Assembly (NCBI RefSeq): GCF_000315625.1
Contig: NW_005434396.1
Coordinates: forward strand, 1-35,208
From: Guillardia theta CCMP2712
Lineage: Eukaryota; Cryptophyceae; Pyrenomonadales; Geminigeraceae
Direction: 5' to 3'
DNA: 35,208 nucleotides
The notes below the pieces were generated by a model. That model ran no database searches and was not told where the DNA came from. It saw only the letters and a list, made by a program, of their open reading frames with translations. The translations under genes and the position numbers were made by a program. Shown here in pieces: positions 10,358 through 19,385 of this stretch (within the stretch, counting starts at the first letter, position 1; every line of letters starts with the position of its first letter).

Positions 10358-10396
10358 TAAATTGAGCATACCTCTGACCCTTGAATGCAGTCAAAA
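10325..10396 (+). promoter_or_regulatory. Orphan dispersed repeat with NRE-like dyad
   Basis: Same 70-bp element as upstream of copy B, inverted in the window, with no RWP-RK gene immediately downstream. It contains TCAAGTAAATTGA, in which both palindrome arms have changed together relative to TCGAGTTACTCGA upstream of copy A. TGACCCTT-N10-AAAA lies at 10375-10396. Confidence 0.5.
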
Positions 10397-11611
10397 TAGC
10401 CCCGCATGCTAGGGTGCCGTACCGGTACTTTGTATGCTGTAACATACCGGTAGTGGAACCGCAACAGTCAAACGGAGAGTTACGTTCGAGTCGACCTGAA
10501 GCTCGGTGCGCATCAACCCGTGGCTCCTGTATGTCGCGTGCTTCCCATTGTGAGACAAGAGGATTGATGCCTCAGCAGCTCAGGAATGTCACGACCTTCA
10601 AACTTGAGGGATGGGGGTGGAGGCTTCATGGACCGTGAGGGCAGTGGAAGCGTTTTGAATTCGAACATGCGATGCGAATGTCAGTGTTCATGGTGAGGAC
10701 TCCTATGGTGAACGGTTTTCATGAGGTAAACTTGTATAATGGCAATCAATCAATCAATCATTGGCTTCGCCTCGACGCATGGTTGACAAGATTTAGCTAC
10801 ACAATGGATACCGCCTTCTCAGGTGGGTTGTACAATAAGGCAAGCTTCCTATTCATCCTGGATTCGTAAAAGAACCGAGTCTGACACCATCACGACGGAT
10901 CTGAGTAGAAGAGAGTTGAGCTGAGGTGTGTGGACATCGTTGCTCAGAAGTTTAGCAACAGATATTCGGTACATGTGACGGTTTGTAATGTGCATCTTAA
11001 CTTTGTTCCTGTGTTCATTGTAATTAGAACATGACTAATGTAATTGGACCATGTAATACCTCGTGCGCATTACGCTGTTCTTTATCCTGCTTGTACTTGC
11101 CTGCAACATCACCTACAACAGCACAAGCTAACGTCACACACACCTTGCAAGCGCTCGTTCTGCGCAAGCATTTCAGTTTCACTACTAATCCAACACTTCC
11201 CAAAATGAATTAAAAAGAGAATAAAACTCTAAAAACTAAAGGTCATGGTACAAATTATTGACTGATTTTAGAAGGAATCTCGATTGCTTTTCCCCTACAT
11301 CACAACGTCTCAAAATCAGACTCAGGTTAAAACCGCCGCGTAACGACTAGGACATCTTTGGCGCCATGAGACCCCCCAGGGGGTTAGCCCTCCCTTTGAC
11401 TAAAACATTTGTACCAGGAGCTAATCTTCAGGTCTTTATTGAAGGTCTCCGGTAAACATCCATGTAACGAGAAGCGTTTTCAAAGAGGAGATGTAAGAGA
11501 GGTCAGTGGGCTGTAAGACCTGCGGCACCACAAGGATGCAGTCAGCCGCGTGAGCACGGTACTCCAGCAAGTGTTCCAGGTTTCTTCGCACAGCAATGCC
11601 ATGATGATGAT
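10397..11611. other. Intergenic; no gene assigned
   Basis: Mostly ordinary unique sequence with two short direct repeats (ACCGGTA near 10419 and 10448; (AATC)n at 10743). The open frames 10672-10869 and 11031-11213 have no recognisable family or splice partners. Confidence 0.3.
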
Positions 11612-11757
11612 TCCCCCCTCCTCCCCCTCCGCCAGGCCGACGCCGCCGACACTCTCGTGAGTCTCGCGTCCTCCCTCTCCTCCTCTTCTTGCTTGGAAGC
11701 GAGCGTGCGAGGAGGTGGGGATCAAGCGGTGGCCGTACGACAGGACGGGACGAGGCC
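11612..11757 (+). pseudogene. Truncated RWP-RK copy D
   Basis: Matches the end of exon 1 (TCCTCCCCCTCCGCCAGGCC onward, encoding LLPLRQADAADTL), the GTGAGT donor and the 5' half of the intron. It then jumps from CTTCTTGCTTGG straight to AAGCGAGCGTGCGAGGAGGT and CAAGCGGTGGCCGTACGAC of exon 2. About 54 bp are missing: the intron 3' end with the acceptor, plus the codons for GISLTAL. The N-terminal part and the C-terminal LLEEALEHVE helix are also absent. Without an acceptor and half of the recognition helix it cannot make the domain. Confidence 0.8.
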
Positions 11758-12246
11758 CCCGACTGGAGGGGGGGAGGGGGGGGGAGGGAGGGAGGGGGGA
11801 GGCGAAGAGACGGGACGGAAGACAGGCAGAGTCAGCGTCTGCTTGCCTGGCATTGATTGTACTTTAATCCAGAAGGATCCGGACTTGCGGGTCCCGAGTC
11901 ATCGAATACTCAGAATTTGAGCGAATTCGTGTCTGCTGTCTAATCTCCTGCATTCTCCTTGAATTTTGTGACAGTTTTTTAATCTTGTGTAGTTTGCATC
12001 AACGTCACTGTACGACTGCTATCTTCTCTATCTCGATCTCGCTCATCCCCGTGCGATTTGCTGAGCGACGGATCTGTTTGCGTTGTGTACCCATCACTGA
12101 TAGTCTGACCTTGCAGAGATGAGTGCAGACATAAGGGCAGACGACGAAAGAAGAAGAATGGTAAAAGGAAGATTCACAGTCTGAACTAATGATTCAATAT
12201 CACACAACCCAAAAAGAAAAATTTTCAAGTTCTCACTCTCTTTTCG
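11758..12246. other. Intergenic; no gene seen
   Basis: A G-rich tail of copy D (11760-11830) followed by unique AT-richer sequence. No supported feature. Confidence 0.3.
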
Positions 12247-12344
12247 TCAGCTCGTCACATGCTCCAGCGCCTCCTCCAGTAGCTCACTTGACATTCCCTC
12301 CCTCCATACGCCTCCCACTCCCTCTGCTCCTGCTCCTGCTCCTG

Positions 12345-12383
<39 letters not shown>

Positions 12384-12799
12384 ATCCTGCTCGTGCGCCT
12401 CTCAGATCCCCTCCTGACCTTCCTTCTCCCTGCCTCCCCTCCCCCTCCCCTTCTGCCCCTGCCTCCTCCCCCCTTCCACCCTCCAGTCCTCGTCCCGTCC
12501 TGCCGTACGGCCACCGCTTGATCCCCACCTCCTTGCACGCTCGCTTCAGCGCCGTCAGCGAGATCCCCTGCTCCCCCCGCACGTCAGCTCGCTGCCCCCG
12601 CCAAGCAAGAAGAGGAGAGGGAGGAGGCGAGACTCACGAGGGTGTCGGCGGCGTCGGCCTGGCGGAGGGGGAGGAGGGGGGCGATGTCTTGGTAGGAGAG
12701 GTAGCGGACGGGCTTGCGGGGGAGGGCGAGGAGGGTGTGGGAGGAGGAGCGGCGGGGGACGACGCGAGCAGTGGAAGGCTGAGGTGATGAAGAGGACAT
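12247..12799 (-). CDS. RWP-RK domain mini-protein, copy E
   Basis: Exons 12799-12638 and 12567-12247 with a 70-nt GTGAGT...GCAG intron; 160 residues. The unspliced frame terminates in the intron, so splicing is required. Start MSSSSPQPS, then TARVVPRRSSS, the domain halves (YLSYQDIAPLLPL...ADTL; GISLTALKRACKEVG; KRWPYGR), then a long linker of Gly-Ala dipeptides (AGAGAGAGAG) written by GGAGCA hexamers within the exon, then VWREGMSSELLEEALEHV. Residue 4 of RWPYxR is Gly here and in F and H, and Asp in A, B, C and G. The dispersed repeat lies about 50 bp upstream. Confidence 0.85.
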
Positions 12800-12847
12800 G
12801 GGAGTAGCAGATCAGCTACTAAGATTGCTCAACTTTCTACTGGGCAG

Positions 12848-12895
12848 GGTCAGAGGTATGCTTTATTTACTTGAGAGACAAGACTGACATCGATG
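12848..12895. promoter_or_regulatory. Dispersed repeat upstream of copy E
   Basis: GGTCAGAGGTATG, then TTATTTACTTGAGA and GACAAGACTGACATCGATGA. Same orientation and similar distance to its gene as the elements at copies A and B. The palindrome is decayed. Confidence 0.45.
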
Positions 12896-13668
12896 ATCTT
12901 TGGGCCACCCCTCACCAAACTTGAACTTTCTTCACCCCCCCCCCATCCCCCCCCCACTATACACCTCACAGGGGGGAACAGGCTTTATCTGCGAGTCGTG
13001 TGCTGCTGTACCTCGCGGTTTTAAGTCTTGAAGCACTAAGAAAGGTCAAGGTACAAGCTTCCCCTGCGGCACCTGACTGCCCTCTTCTATGGGTCGTAGA
13101 GTGGGGAGTTGTTGGAGGTGGGGGGTGAGAGGGGGAGGCTTCTGGTCTTGGGCCTCTAAGTAAAACGTGTAGGGGTCAGCACCCGAGCCTTTCACGACAG
13201 GGGGATAAGACCTTGCTGAACCCACTTGTTCTCACATGAAGGGTTGTGGGGGAACAAGGTTTTTACGTAGTAGCTTGCCTCTCACGGTTCTGCTTCTTAC
13301 ACATGCATGTATGGAGTTCTATTCAAACCTACACTTGCAAGTAGACTCAGAAACGAACAACCTCCTTGACTATCATGAAGACGTAGGTCGTGAATGAGAA
13401 AAGAATCTCTTTGTAAAACAGATACTTGAACATTCAAAGATGTCTAGTGCATGTTTGATAAAGATGCAGGCAATAGCAAGCTGGATTTTTCCGCTTTACT
13501 TAAAATCGCAGACAAGCAACAAACCTAAATTCAACGCAAATCTATGCGACACGCCATCTATCTACCTACAGTTTTTCCTTCATTTTGTGTTCTTTCGTAA
13601 GACTTTCTAATCAAAGGCTTTCTGATATTCTTCTTTGAAAATCTCCACGCTTGTACCCTCTTTCCTTC
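12896..13668. other. Intergenic with two diverged motif copies
   Basis: Poly-C runs at 12933-12957. Diverged relatives of the dispersed motif occur at 13015-13050 (TTTTAAGTCTTGAAGCACTA) and 13136-13170 (GGTCTTGGGCCTCTAAGTAA). No gene is recognised. Confidence 0.35.
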
Positions 13669-14145
13669 TTATCTTGAACCAACTTTCTTTAGTGAAGTCT
13701 CCAAGTACTCCAGCGCCTCCTCCAGTAGCTCCCGATCCAGACACTCTCTCCACACTGCCTTTCGTCCCTCGTCTTCCCCATGTCCTCCTTGCCTGCAAGT
13801 AACCCTCGTCCCGTCCTGCCGTACGGCCACCGCTTGATCCCCACCTCCTTGCACGCTCGCTTCAGCGCCGTCAGCGAGATCCCCTGCTCCCCCCGCACGT
13901 CAGCTCGCCGCCCCCGCCAAGCAAGAAGAGGAGAGACAGGAGGACGCGAGACTCACGAGGGTGTCGGCGGCGTCGGCCTGGCGGAGGGGGAGGAGGGGGG
14001 CGATGTCTTGGTAGGAGAGGTAGCGGACGGGCTTGCGGGGGAGGGCGAGGAGGGTCTGGGAGGAGGAGCGGCGGGGGACGACGCGGGCGGTATGTTGATG
14101 GTGTCGGGAAGGGGAAGGGGAGGGGAGGAGAGGGGAGGAGGACAT
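13669..14145 (-). CDS. RWP-RK domain mini-protein, copy F, probably frameshifted after the domain
   Basis: Exon 1 is 14145-13957 (start MSSSPLLPS; an earlier in-frame ATG at 14256 exists); exon 2 begins at 13883 after a 73-nt GTGAGT...GCAG intron. The RWP-RK domain is intact (YLSYQDIAPLLPL...ADTL; GISLTALKRACKEVG; KRWPYGR). Downstream, the conserved C-terminal element VWRECLDRELLEEALEYLE is in a different frame (ending at 13669) from the domain (frame ending at 13689). The shift falls between GRTGRG and the element. Removing the 11 bases GTTACTTGCAG would restore the frame, but that is too short for an intron, so I read it as an indel. The domain could still be made, with an unrelated tail. 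Confidence 0.7.
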
Positions 14146-15454
14146 CGGATGTGCAGGCAGGGAGGAGGAGGTTACGAGACTGAGCAGGAGAGGAGCGGCC
14201 GAGGATGGAGTCCACAGGGTCCTGAACGGGTAGCAGAGGAAAGGGGGAACAGGCATTTTTGGTGTCAGTGTACCGGAGTGATTTCAGTCTTGTCTCACTA
14301 TGTGAAAATCGCCTACATTGTACCTCCCTCTTTCGCCATTCTTGTCCACCTAAGGTGCCCAGGGTTTTAAACGCACGAGTTCTCAAGGAGCAGCTTGGAT
14401 CTATACACCTGTAGTACGAACATGTCAGTCTTGTGCCTCTAAGTAAAAATGCACTTGGTCGAGCCCTCACGATCGGCTGACCTGTAAGACTGTTTTGTAT
14501 CCAGTCTGCTTCTCCTCCTCCTCCTATGGCTAGCAGGAGCCTTGTGCAGGAGGAGGTTTGGTCTCCTTCCCAGGACATCTGCCTCAGGGGAGGCAAGAGG
14601 CGCAAACAACAGCTCAAAGCAAGTGATGATGAGCTTGACTGAACGTGGTTCAACATTGTTAGTATTTTGGCTGACTAGCTTGCTACACATGGGTCATCTT
14701 ATCGTTAGTACAGTGTTCCTTGTACATCCAGGACCAACACGGATTGTGAAATCTCCCTGCCCCGCTAAGTTATCTCCTTGCAGTGCCGTTCTATGCCCCT
14801 ACGAAGAGGAGAAGCAAATCATTGCCGGAGAAACAACGAAATCATGAGAGTGAAATCGTAAACGACTAAGATATTATCAAGGATGGAACATACGCCCTGA
14901 AGCACGGTAGGTGGCCTTCTCAGGATTAGACTTAGAAGAAGCTGCAGGATGATTGCCTGTGAGGTTCTGTTGGCTGTCAGCACGGTACCGTACAAGTGTA
15001 TGTTCACAGTTACACCGCTCGGACATTCTTGAAGCGATGCTACTAGCGCCCATGCCTGCTGTAAGCTTGTCAAAGATCTCTGATCAAAACCCATGGATTG
15101 TGAGTGCAGTGCTGATCACTCGAGCGGGGATTGAGAAACAAGCAATGCAAAAGGAAGAAGATCAGAGGAGAGGGGTTGGGAGTTTGAGAGACAAGCGCGA
15201 GTATCTAAATTCATTTGAACGAAGTCAACAAGTAATTGAACAAGGATATTCACATGCCATCCAGATCCCAATAGATCCGCACAGAGAAATTCCGAAAGCC
15301 ACACGATCAACAAATTCTCCTCATCTTCAATCGACGACAAAACCATCTTGTTGTTAACACAAAACCACCACAACCAACCCTCTCGAAGAGTCTTGAACAT
15401 GCCCACATGATATTCTAGGGTGAAACTGCCTACTAGGCAGCCGCATCACTTGCC
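14146..15454. other. Intergenic between copies F and G; dispersed motifs, unassigned frames
   Basis: Dispersed motif copies lie at 14279-14310 (GATTTCAGTCTTGTCTCACT then ATGTGAAAA) and 14424-14450 (GTCAGTCTTGTGCCTCTAAG). Open frames on both strands at 14819-15406 have normal composition (minus: SLTSLQQAWALVASLQE, LLIVWLSEFLCADLLGSG; plus: REYLNSFERSQQVIEQGY), but I cannot tell which, if any, is coding. Confidence 0.3.
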
Positions 15455-15982
15455 TTATGAGCCCTCCACATGCCTCATCGCCTCCTCCAGTAGCCCCCAA
15501 GACTCGCAGCACCTCACGTTCCATCGCCATGTCCTCATCGTCTGCTCGACTGCGCAAGGGATCGCAGGAGGTTCGGGCTCGTGGGCTTCATCGTTGATCT
15601 GCTGCTGTTGCTGCGCCTTCTTGGCGGCGACATGACTTTGTACCGTCCTATCGTACGGCCACCGCTTGATCCCCACCTCCTTGCACGCTCGCTTCAGCGC
15701 CGTCAGCGAGATCCCCTGCTCCCCCCGCACGTCAGCTCGCCGCCCCCGCCAAGCAAGAGAGGAGGAGAAGAAGGACGCGAGACTCACGAGGGTGTCGGCG
15801 GCGTCGGCCTGGCGGAGGGGGAGGAGGGGGGCGATGTCTTGGTAGGAGAGGTAGCGGACGGGCTTCTTCGGATGAGAGAGGAGTTGAGAGGAGGGGCGGC
15901 GGGGGACGACGCGGGCGGTTGGAGAGGCTGGTGGCAAATCGCTTTGGAGTTGCTTGTGAAGCAAACTAGAAGACGATAACAT
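15455..15982 (-). CDS. RWP-RK domain mini-protein, copy G
   Basis: Exons 15982-15788 and 15715-15455 with a 72-nt intron that is open in frame, as in A and B; 151 residues. Start MLSSSSLLHK, then SPTARVVPRRPSSQLLSHPK, which diverges from the usual SSSHTLLALPRKP just before the domain. The domain itself is unchanged (YLSYQDIAPLLPL...ADTL; GISLTALKRACKEVG; KRWPYDR). The linker differs from all others: QSHVAAKKAQQQQQ and an acidic/proline stretch replace Gly/Arg. It ends in GLLEEAMRHVE. The unchanged domain and intron beside divergent flanks fit gene conversion or selection on the domain. Confidence 0.8.
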   Translation of the reverse strand: MLSSSSLLHKQLQSDLPPASPTARVVPRRPSSQLLSHPKKPVRYLSYQDIAPLLPLRQADAADTLVSLASFFSSSLAWRGRRADVRGEQGISLTALKRACKEVGIKRWPYDRTVQSHVAAKKAQQQQQINDEAHEPEPPAIPCAVEQTMRTWRWNVRCCESWGLLEEAMRHVEGS

Positions 15983-16870
15983 TTGAAGTACCTTAGGTAC
16001 CAGGAGGAATCTGAATCGGATCTACAAGGAGGAGGAGGAGGAGGAGGAGGAGGAGGAGGAGGAGGAGGAGGAGGAGGAGGAGGAGGAACTACTATCACGA
16101 CCAACCCTATGACCACTACTACCACCTTTCTACCACCACTCCTAAAGTAGGAACAGCACGACCCTGCGCTTGACTAGCCGGCTAAACTGGGAATGAAGGA
16201 GAGGGGAAGAGATTTCAGTTGTGGGCTTCAATTGAATTCCTTGTAGGTCTGACCCTGAGCTTCCGACGGGTTTGTAAGAGGGCCATCCATCGCAATCTCC
16301 AGAACGAATGCTGACACCTCGTTGTAATAACTGTCACGGATACCACAAGATACGGTTTTCACAGCCACATCTGTGGGTGGGTGGTCGGATATCCAAGGGG
16401 AGGGTGGGTAGGGTGTTACGACTGTTAGTGACATGACTCGGGACAATAACTTGATATATAGCTCAAATTTTATGTGCAATATATATGATGCATCGCAACT
16501 GAAGAGCTCGTTGTGTTGTCAGCTACAGAGTTGCCATCTTGTAGTTTCACCGTCGATCGACGAACAGATCGAAGTCAGGTGTCGATGTTGAGATCGAATG
16601 TGAACCTCGGCAAAGCATCGATAACGTTGCCCATCCTGATATTCTTGAGCATTGTGAGTATGAACCTTGTGAGGGTGAACGAGTGGACTGAAGAAAGTGA
16701 TGATGATGTCAAGATATTTAAAGTCGACTTCATTTCAAGAAAATTCACCATCGATACAAAACTTCTAATCATCAAATGCAGAATTCTCAAGTCCAGTCCT
16801 AACCATTCGATCCATCAGCAATACAAGGTTTCGCCCAACATTTTCTCGTCGCCCTCGCTCTCTCATCCTT
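15983..16870. other. Intergenic between copies G and H, with (GGA)n array
   Basis: 16028-16087 is an uninterrupted (GGA)n array. 16211-16259 carries GATTTCAGTTGTGGGCTTCA and GTCTGACCCTGAG, a diverged dispersed repeat upstream of copy G. Minus-strand open frames at 16479-16228 and 16790-16575 have normal composition but no recognised family. Confidence 0.35.
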
Positions 16871-17382
16871 CTATCTACCTCCTACATGCTTCAGCGCCTC
16901 CTCCAGCAGCTCTTCAGTGCCCCCTCCCCCTCTCCAAGTCTTATTCCCCTCTTGCTTCTCTTTTTCACCTCCATTGCTGACTTTCCTCTCCTCGTCCGCG
17001 TCCACCTCTCTCGCCTCCATCGCCCTGCTTGCCTGCCCGCCCCTCCTCCCGTACGGCCAGCTCTTGATCCCGACCTGCCTGCACGCCCTCTTGAAGGCTG
17101 ACAGCGACAACCCCTGAACCATACCCTCCGTCATCTCCTCCATACCCCACCTTGCACCCCGCCCCACCCTTTCCCTCTGACAACCCCTCCTTAACATGGA
17201 GAACTTACCAGGCGATCGGCGGCATCGGCCTGGCGGAGGGGGAGGAGGGGCGCGATATCTTGGTAGGAGAGGTAGAGGGCGTGCTTGCGGGGGAGGGCGA
17301 GGAGGGTCTGGGAGGAGGAGCGACGAGGGATGATACGGGAGATGCAAGAAACTTTAGGAGAATCAGTTGAGTTGGAGGACAT
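16871..17382 (-). CDS. RWP-RK domain mini-protein, copy H (most divergent)
   Basis: Exons 17382-17209 and 17113-16871, intron 95 nt (GTAAGT...TTCAG), in the same position as in the other copies; 138 residues. Start MSSNSTDSPK, then SRIIPRRSSSQTLLALPRKH, YLSYQDIAPLLPL...ADRL, GLSLSAFKRACRQVG and IKSWPYGRR. The invariant Arg of RWP is Ser here (KSWPY), which may weaken DNA binding. The intron sequence is unrelated to that of the other copies, so this looks like the oldest member or a separate lineage. It keeps the Gly-rich linker and ends with GTEELLEEALKHVGGR. Confidence 0.8.
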
Positions 17383-18660
17383 GACGGAGACTCGTAGTGA
17401 TGGAGGAAGAAAGGTAGGAGGGATGGGTATGTGCAAGACGGAACCAGCTAGAAGTTGATCTGAAGCAGCTGCAAGGGATACGCAGCAGGAAGGGGGGGAG
17501 GGGGAGGCGGGAGGCGGGAGCGCCCGCGGGGAAGTCCACCAGTCTATGCGGATCGAATCGGCGCCGGTGACGTGACGCCGGTGACGTGACTAAGAGTAGC
17601 GGTGACGTGACTGAGTCCCGGGCCGACTCTCCTGATTGTCCTCGTACCGTCGAGGCTGATTTTTAACTTAACTTTGAGTAAAAGATGAGAGAAGACGGTG
17701 ACGTGTACTAGCGCGGCCCGGAGCGTGGCGCCCTTCCATCGGCCGGCACATAGGGCAGGCTGGCGCACCGCGCCCGGGCCCGGGCCGGCCGCCGGCTGCG
17801 GCCCCGCCCGGCCCGGCGTACGGGCCGCCCGGCCGTATCAGTGATTCATAGTAGGCCCAGGGCCTCCGAGTGCCAGTGACCGCATGCGGGTAATTTCTGA
17901 TCATCATCGCGGCTCGCCCTCAGCCTAGGCTCAGCTTTTCAATGGAGCGGTGCCGCACTGAAAAACTTCGACAATGCCACGGTTGAAAGTCTGTTTCGGA
18001 ATCGGGGACCGTGTCGAGCGCGGCAGTTTTCGGCTTACTATTCTGAGAGTCAGGCTTGCTTCCTCCAAACACAAGTTGCACCATGAGGCTCGCCGCTGAG
18101 TCGGGTTCCGATTCACAGTGACATCCGATGATCACGGCGCCGGTACTACTAGTAGCGGCCGTCTGAGTGCCCGGGGCCGCGCCCGGCGCCTCCGAGTGCG
18201 AACGTTGGAGAAAGGGAGATGATTCTTGCATACGCGGCCGGGGCGGCCGCCGCCGCCGTGGTCACTGTCAGACACATGACCGGCGAACCGAACGGACCGT
18301 TGAACTTGACCGGCGTTCATCAACTCAACTTGCCGCAACACAGTGACCTTTCGACAGGGTTCTCACGGACGGGCCGAATTGTCGGGGTCGCTGGCCGTGG
18401 CCGCAGTGGGGCAGAAGAACATTCCAAGTTCCACTAGCGGCCACTTCGAACAAGCCTTGATTTCGATCCATGGTGACGAGGAAGTCACAACGGGCTCGGC
18501 CCCCCCCCGGGGCGTCCCCGCGGCGCCGGCCGGGCCGGGCCGCGTCGGCCACCGTCACTGCCTGAGTGTCTGACATGGAACCACCCACCAGGAATGACTA
18601 CCCCTGACGGAGGAAAAAGACGGGTGGTCAAGGAGCTTCGAAAAAGGGAAAGAGTCTCTT
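17383..18660. other. GC- and CpG-rich island, no gene assigned
   Basis: From about 17480 to 18600 the sequence is far richer in G+C (GGCCGG, GCCCGG runs) and in CAGTGAC/GTCACTG words than anything else here, and is nearly free of the purine-pyrimidine microsatellites. Three GGTGACGTGAC repeats lie at 17565-17611. No long conserved frame is recognisable. It could be a decayed mobile element or a regulatory island. Confidence 0.4.
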
Positions 18661-18768
18661 TTCGAATTTCAGATACCGAGATCCTTATATGATATCGACT
18701 ATCACATCCCCCAACATGGCGTGCTGAAGGGGGTGGACAAGGCGGCGATGGCGAAGGGAAGGGGAGGA

Positions 18769-19032
18769 GGAGAATGAGGAGGAGTAGCAGTAGAAGTAGT
18801 AGTAGAAGGAGGAGTAGGAGGAGAATGAGTAGTAGGAGTAGGAGGAGGAGGAGGAGGAGGAGGAGAACAATCAGTAGTAGTAGTAATAGAAGTAGTAGTC
18901 GTTGTAGTAGAAGAGGAGGAGGAGGAGAACAATCAGGAGGAGGAGGAGGAGTAGTAGTAGTAGTAGTAGTAGTAGGAGTAGCAGTAGTCGTTGTAGTAGA
19001 GGAGGAGGAGGAGGAGGAGGAGGAGAACAATC

Positions 19033-19063
<31 letters not shown>

Positions 19064-19064
19064 C

Positions 19065-19126
<62 letters not shown>

Positions 19127-19150
19127 AGCAGCAGTAGAAGGAGTAGAAGG
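18769..19150. repeat. Mixed (GAG/AGT)n and (TCA)n triplet arrays
   Basis: Alternating GGA, AGT and (TCA)n/(GCA)n triplets. The block AGGAGGAGGAGGAGAACAAT occurs three times in this array (about 18850-19032), showing internal duplication. Homopolymeric frames are artefacts. Confidence 0.85.
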
Positions 19151-19385
19151 AGTAGAATCAGGAGAAAGGGGAGGAAGAATCAGGAGGAATTGGGTGTGTG
19201 CAGAGGGGGAATATTAGTGAGGAAGGCAGTCCCGAGTGCTTGGAGAAGTAGGACAGAGAGAAGAAGACTACAAGTCCATCTCTCTCCTCTAAGCCTTTCT
19301 TCATGTTCATGTTGACGCATGAAACAGAGTTTGTTTGTTGTCAATCATTGCAGTGAATTCTTCTCTTTGTTTCAGCTCTCAAGGC

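Noticed and set aside
9328-10369. Long minus-strand Ala-Pro rich frame
   Set aside because: It is the translation of (TGCTCC)n; the frame carries a duplicated non-repeat tail and no recognisable domain.
13871-14656. Long minus-strand frame overlapping copy F exon 1
   Set aside because: It is in a different frame from the conserved RWP-RK half-domain and has no matching frame in the other copies, apart from low-complexity Arg/Pro translation.
18719-19217. Poly-Met, poly-Asp and poly-His frames
   Set aside because: Translations of (GAT)/(ATG)/(CAT) arrays.
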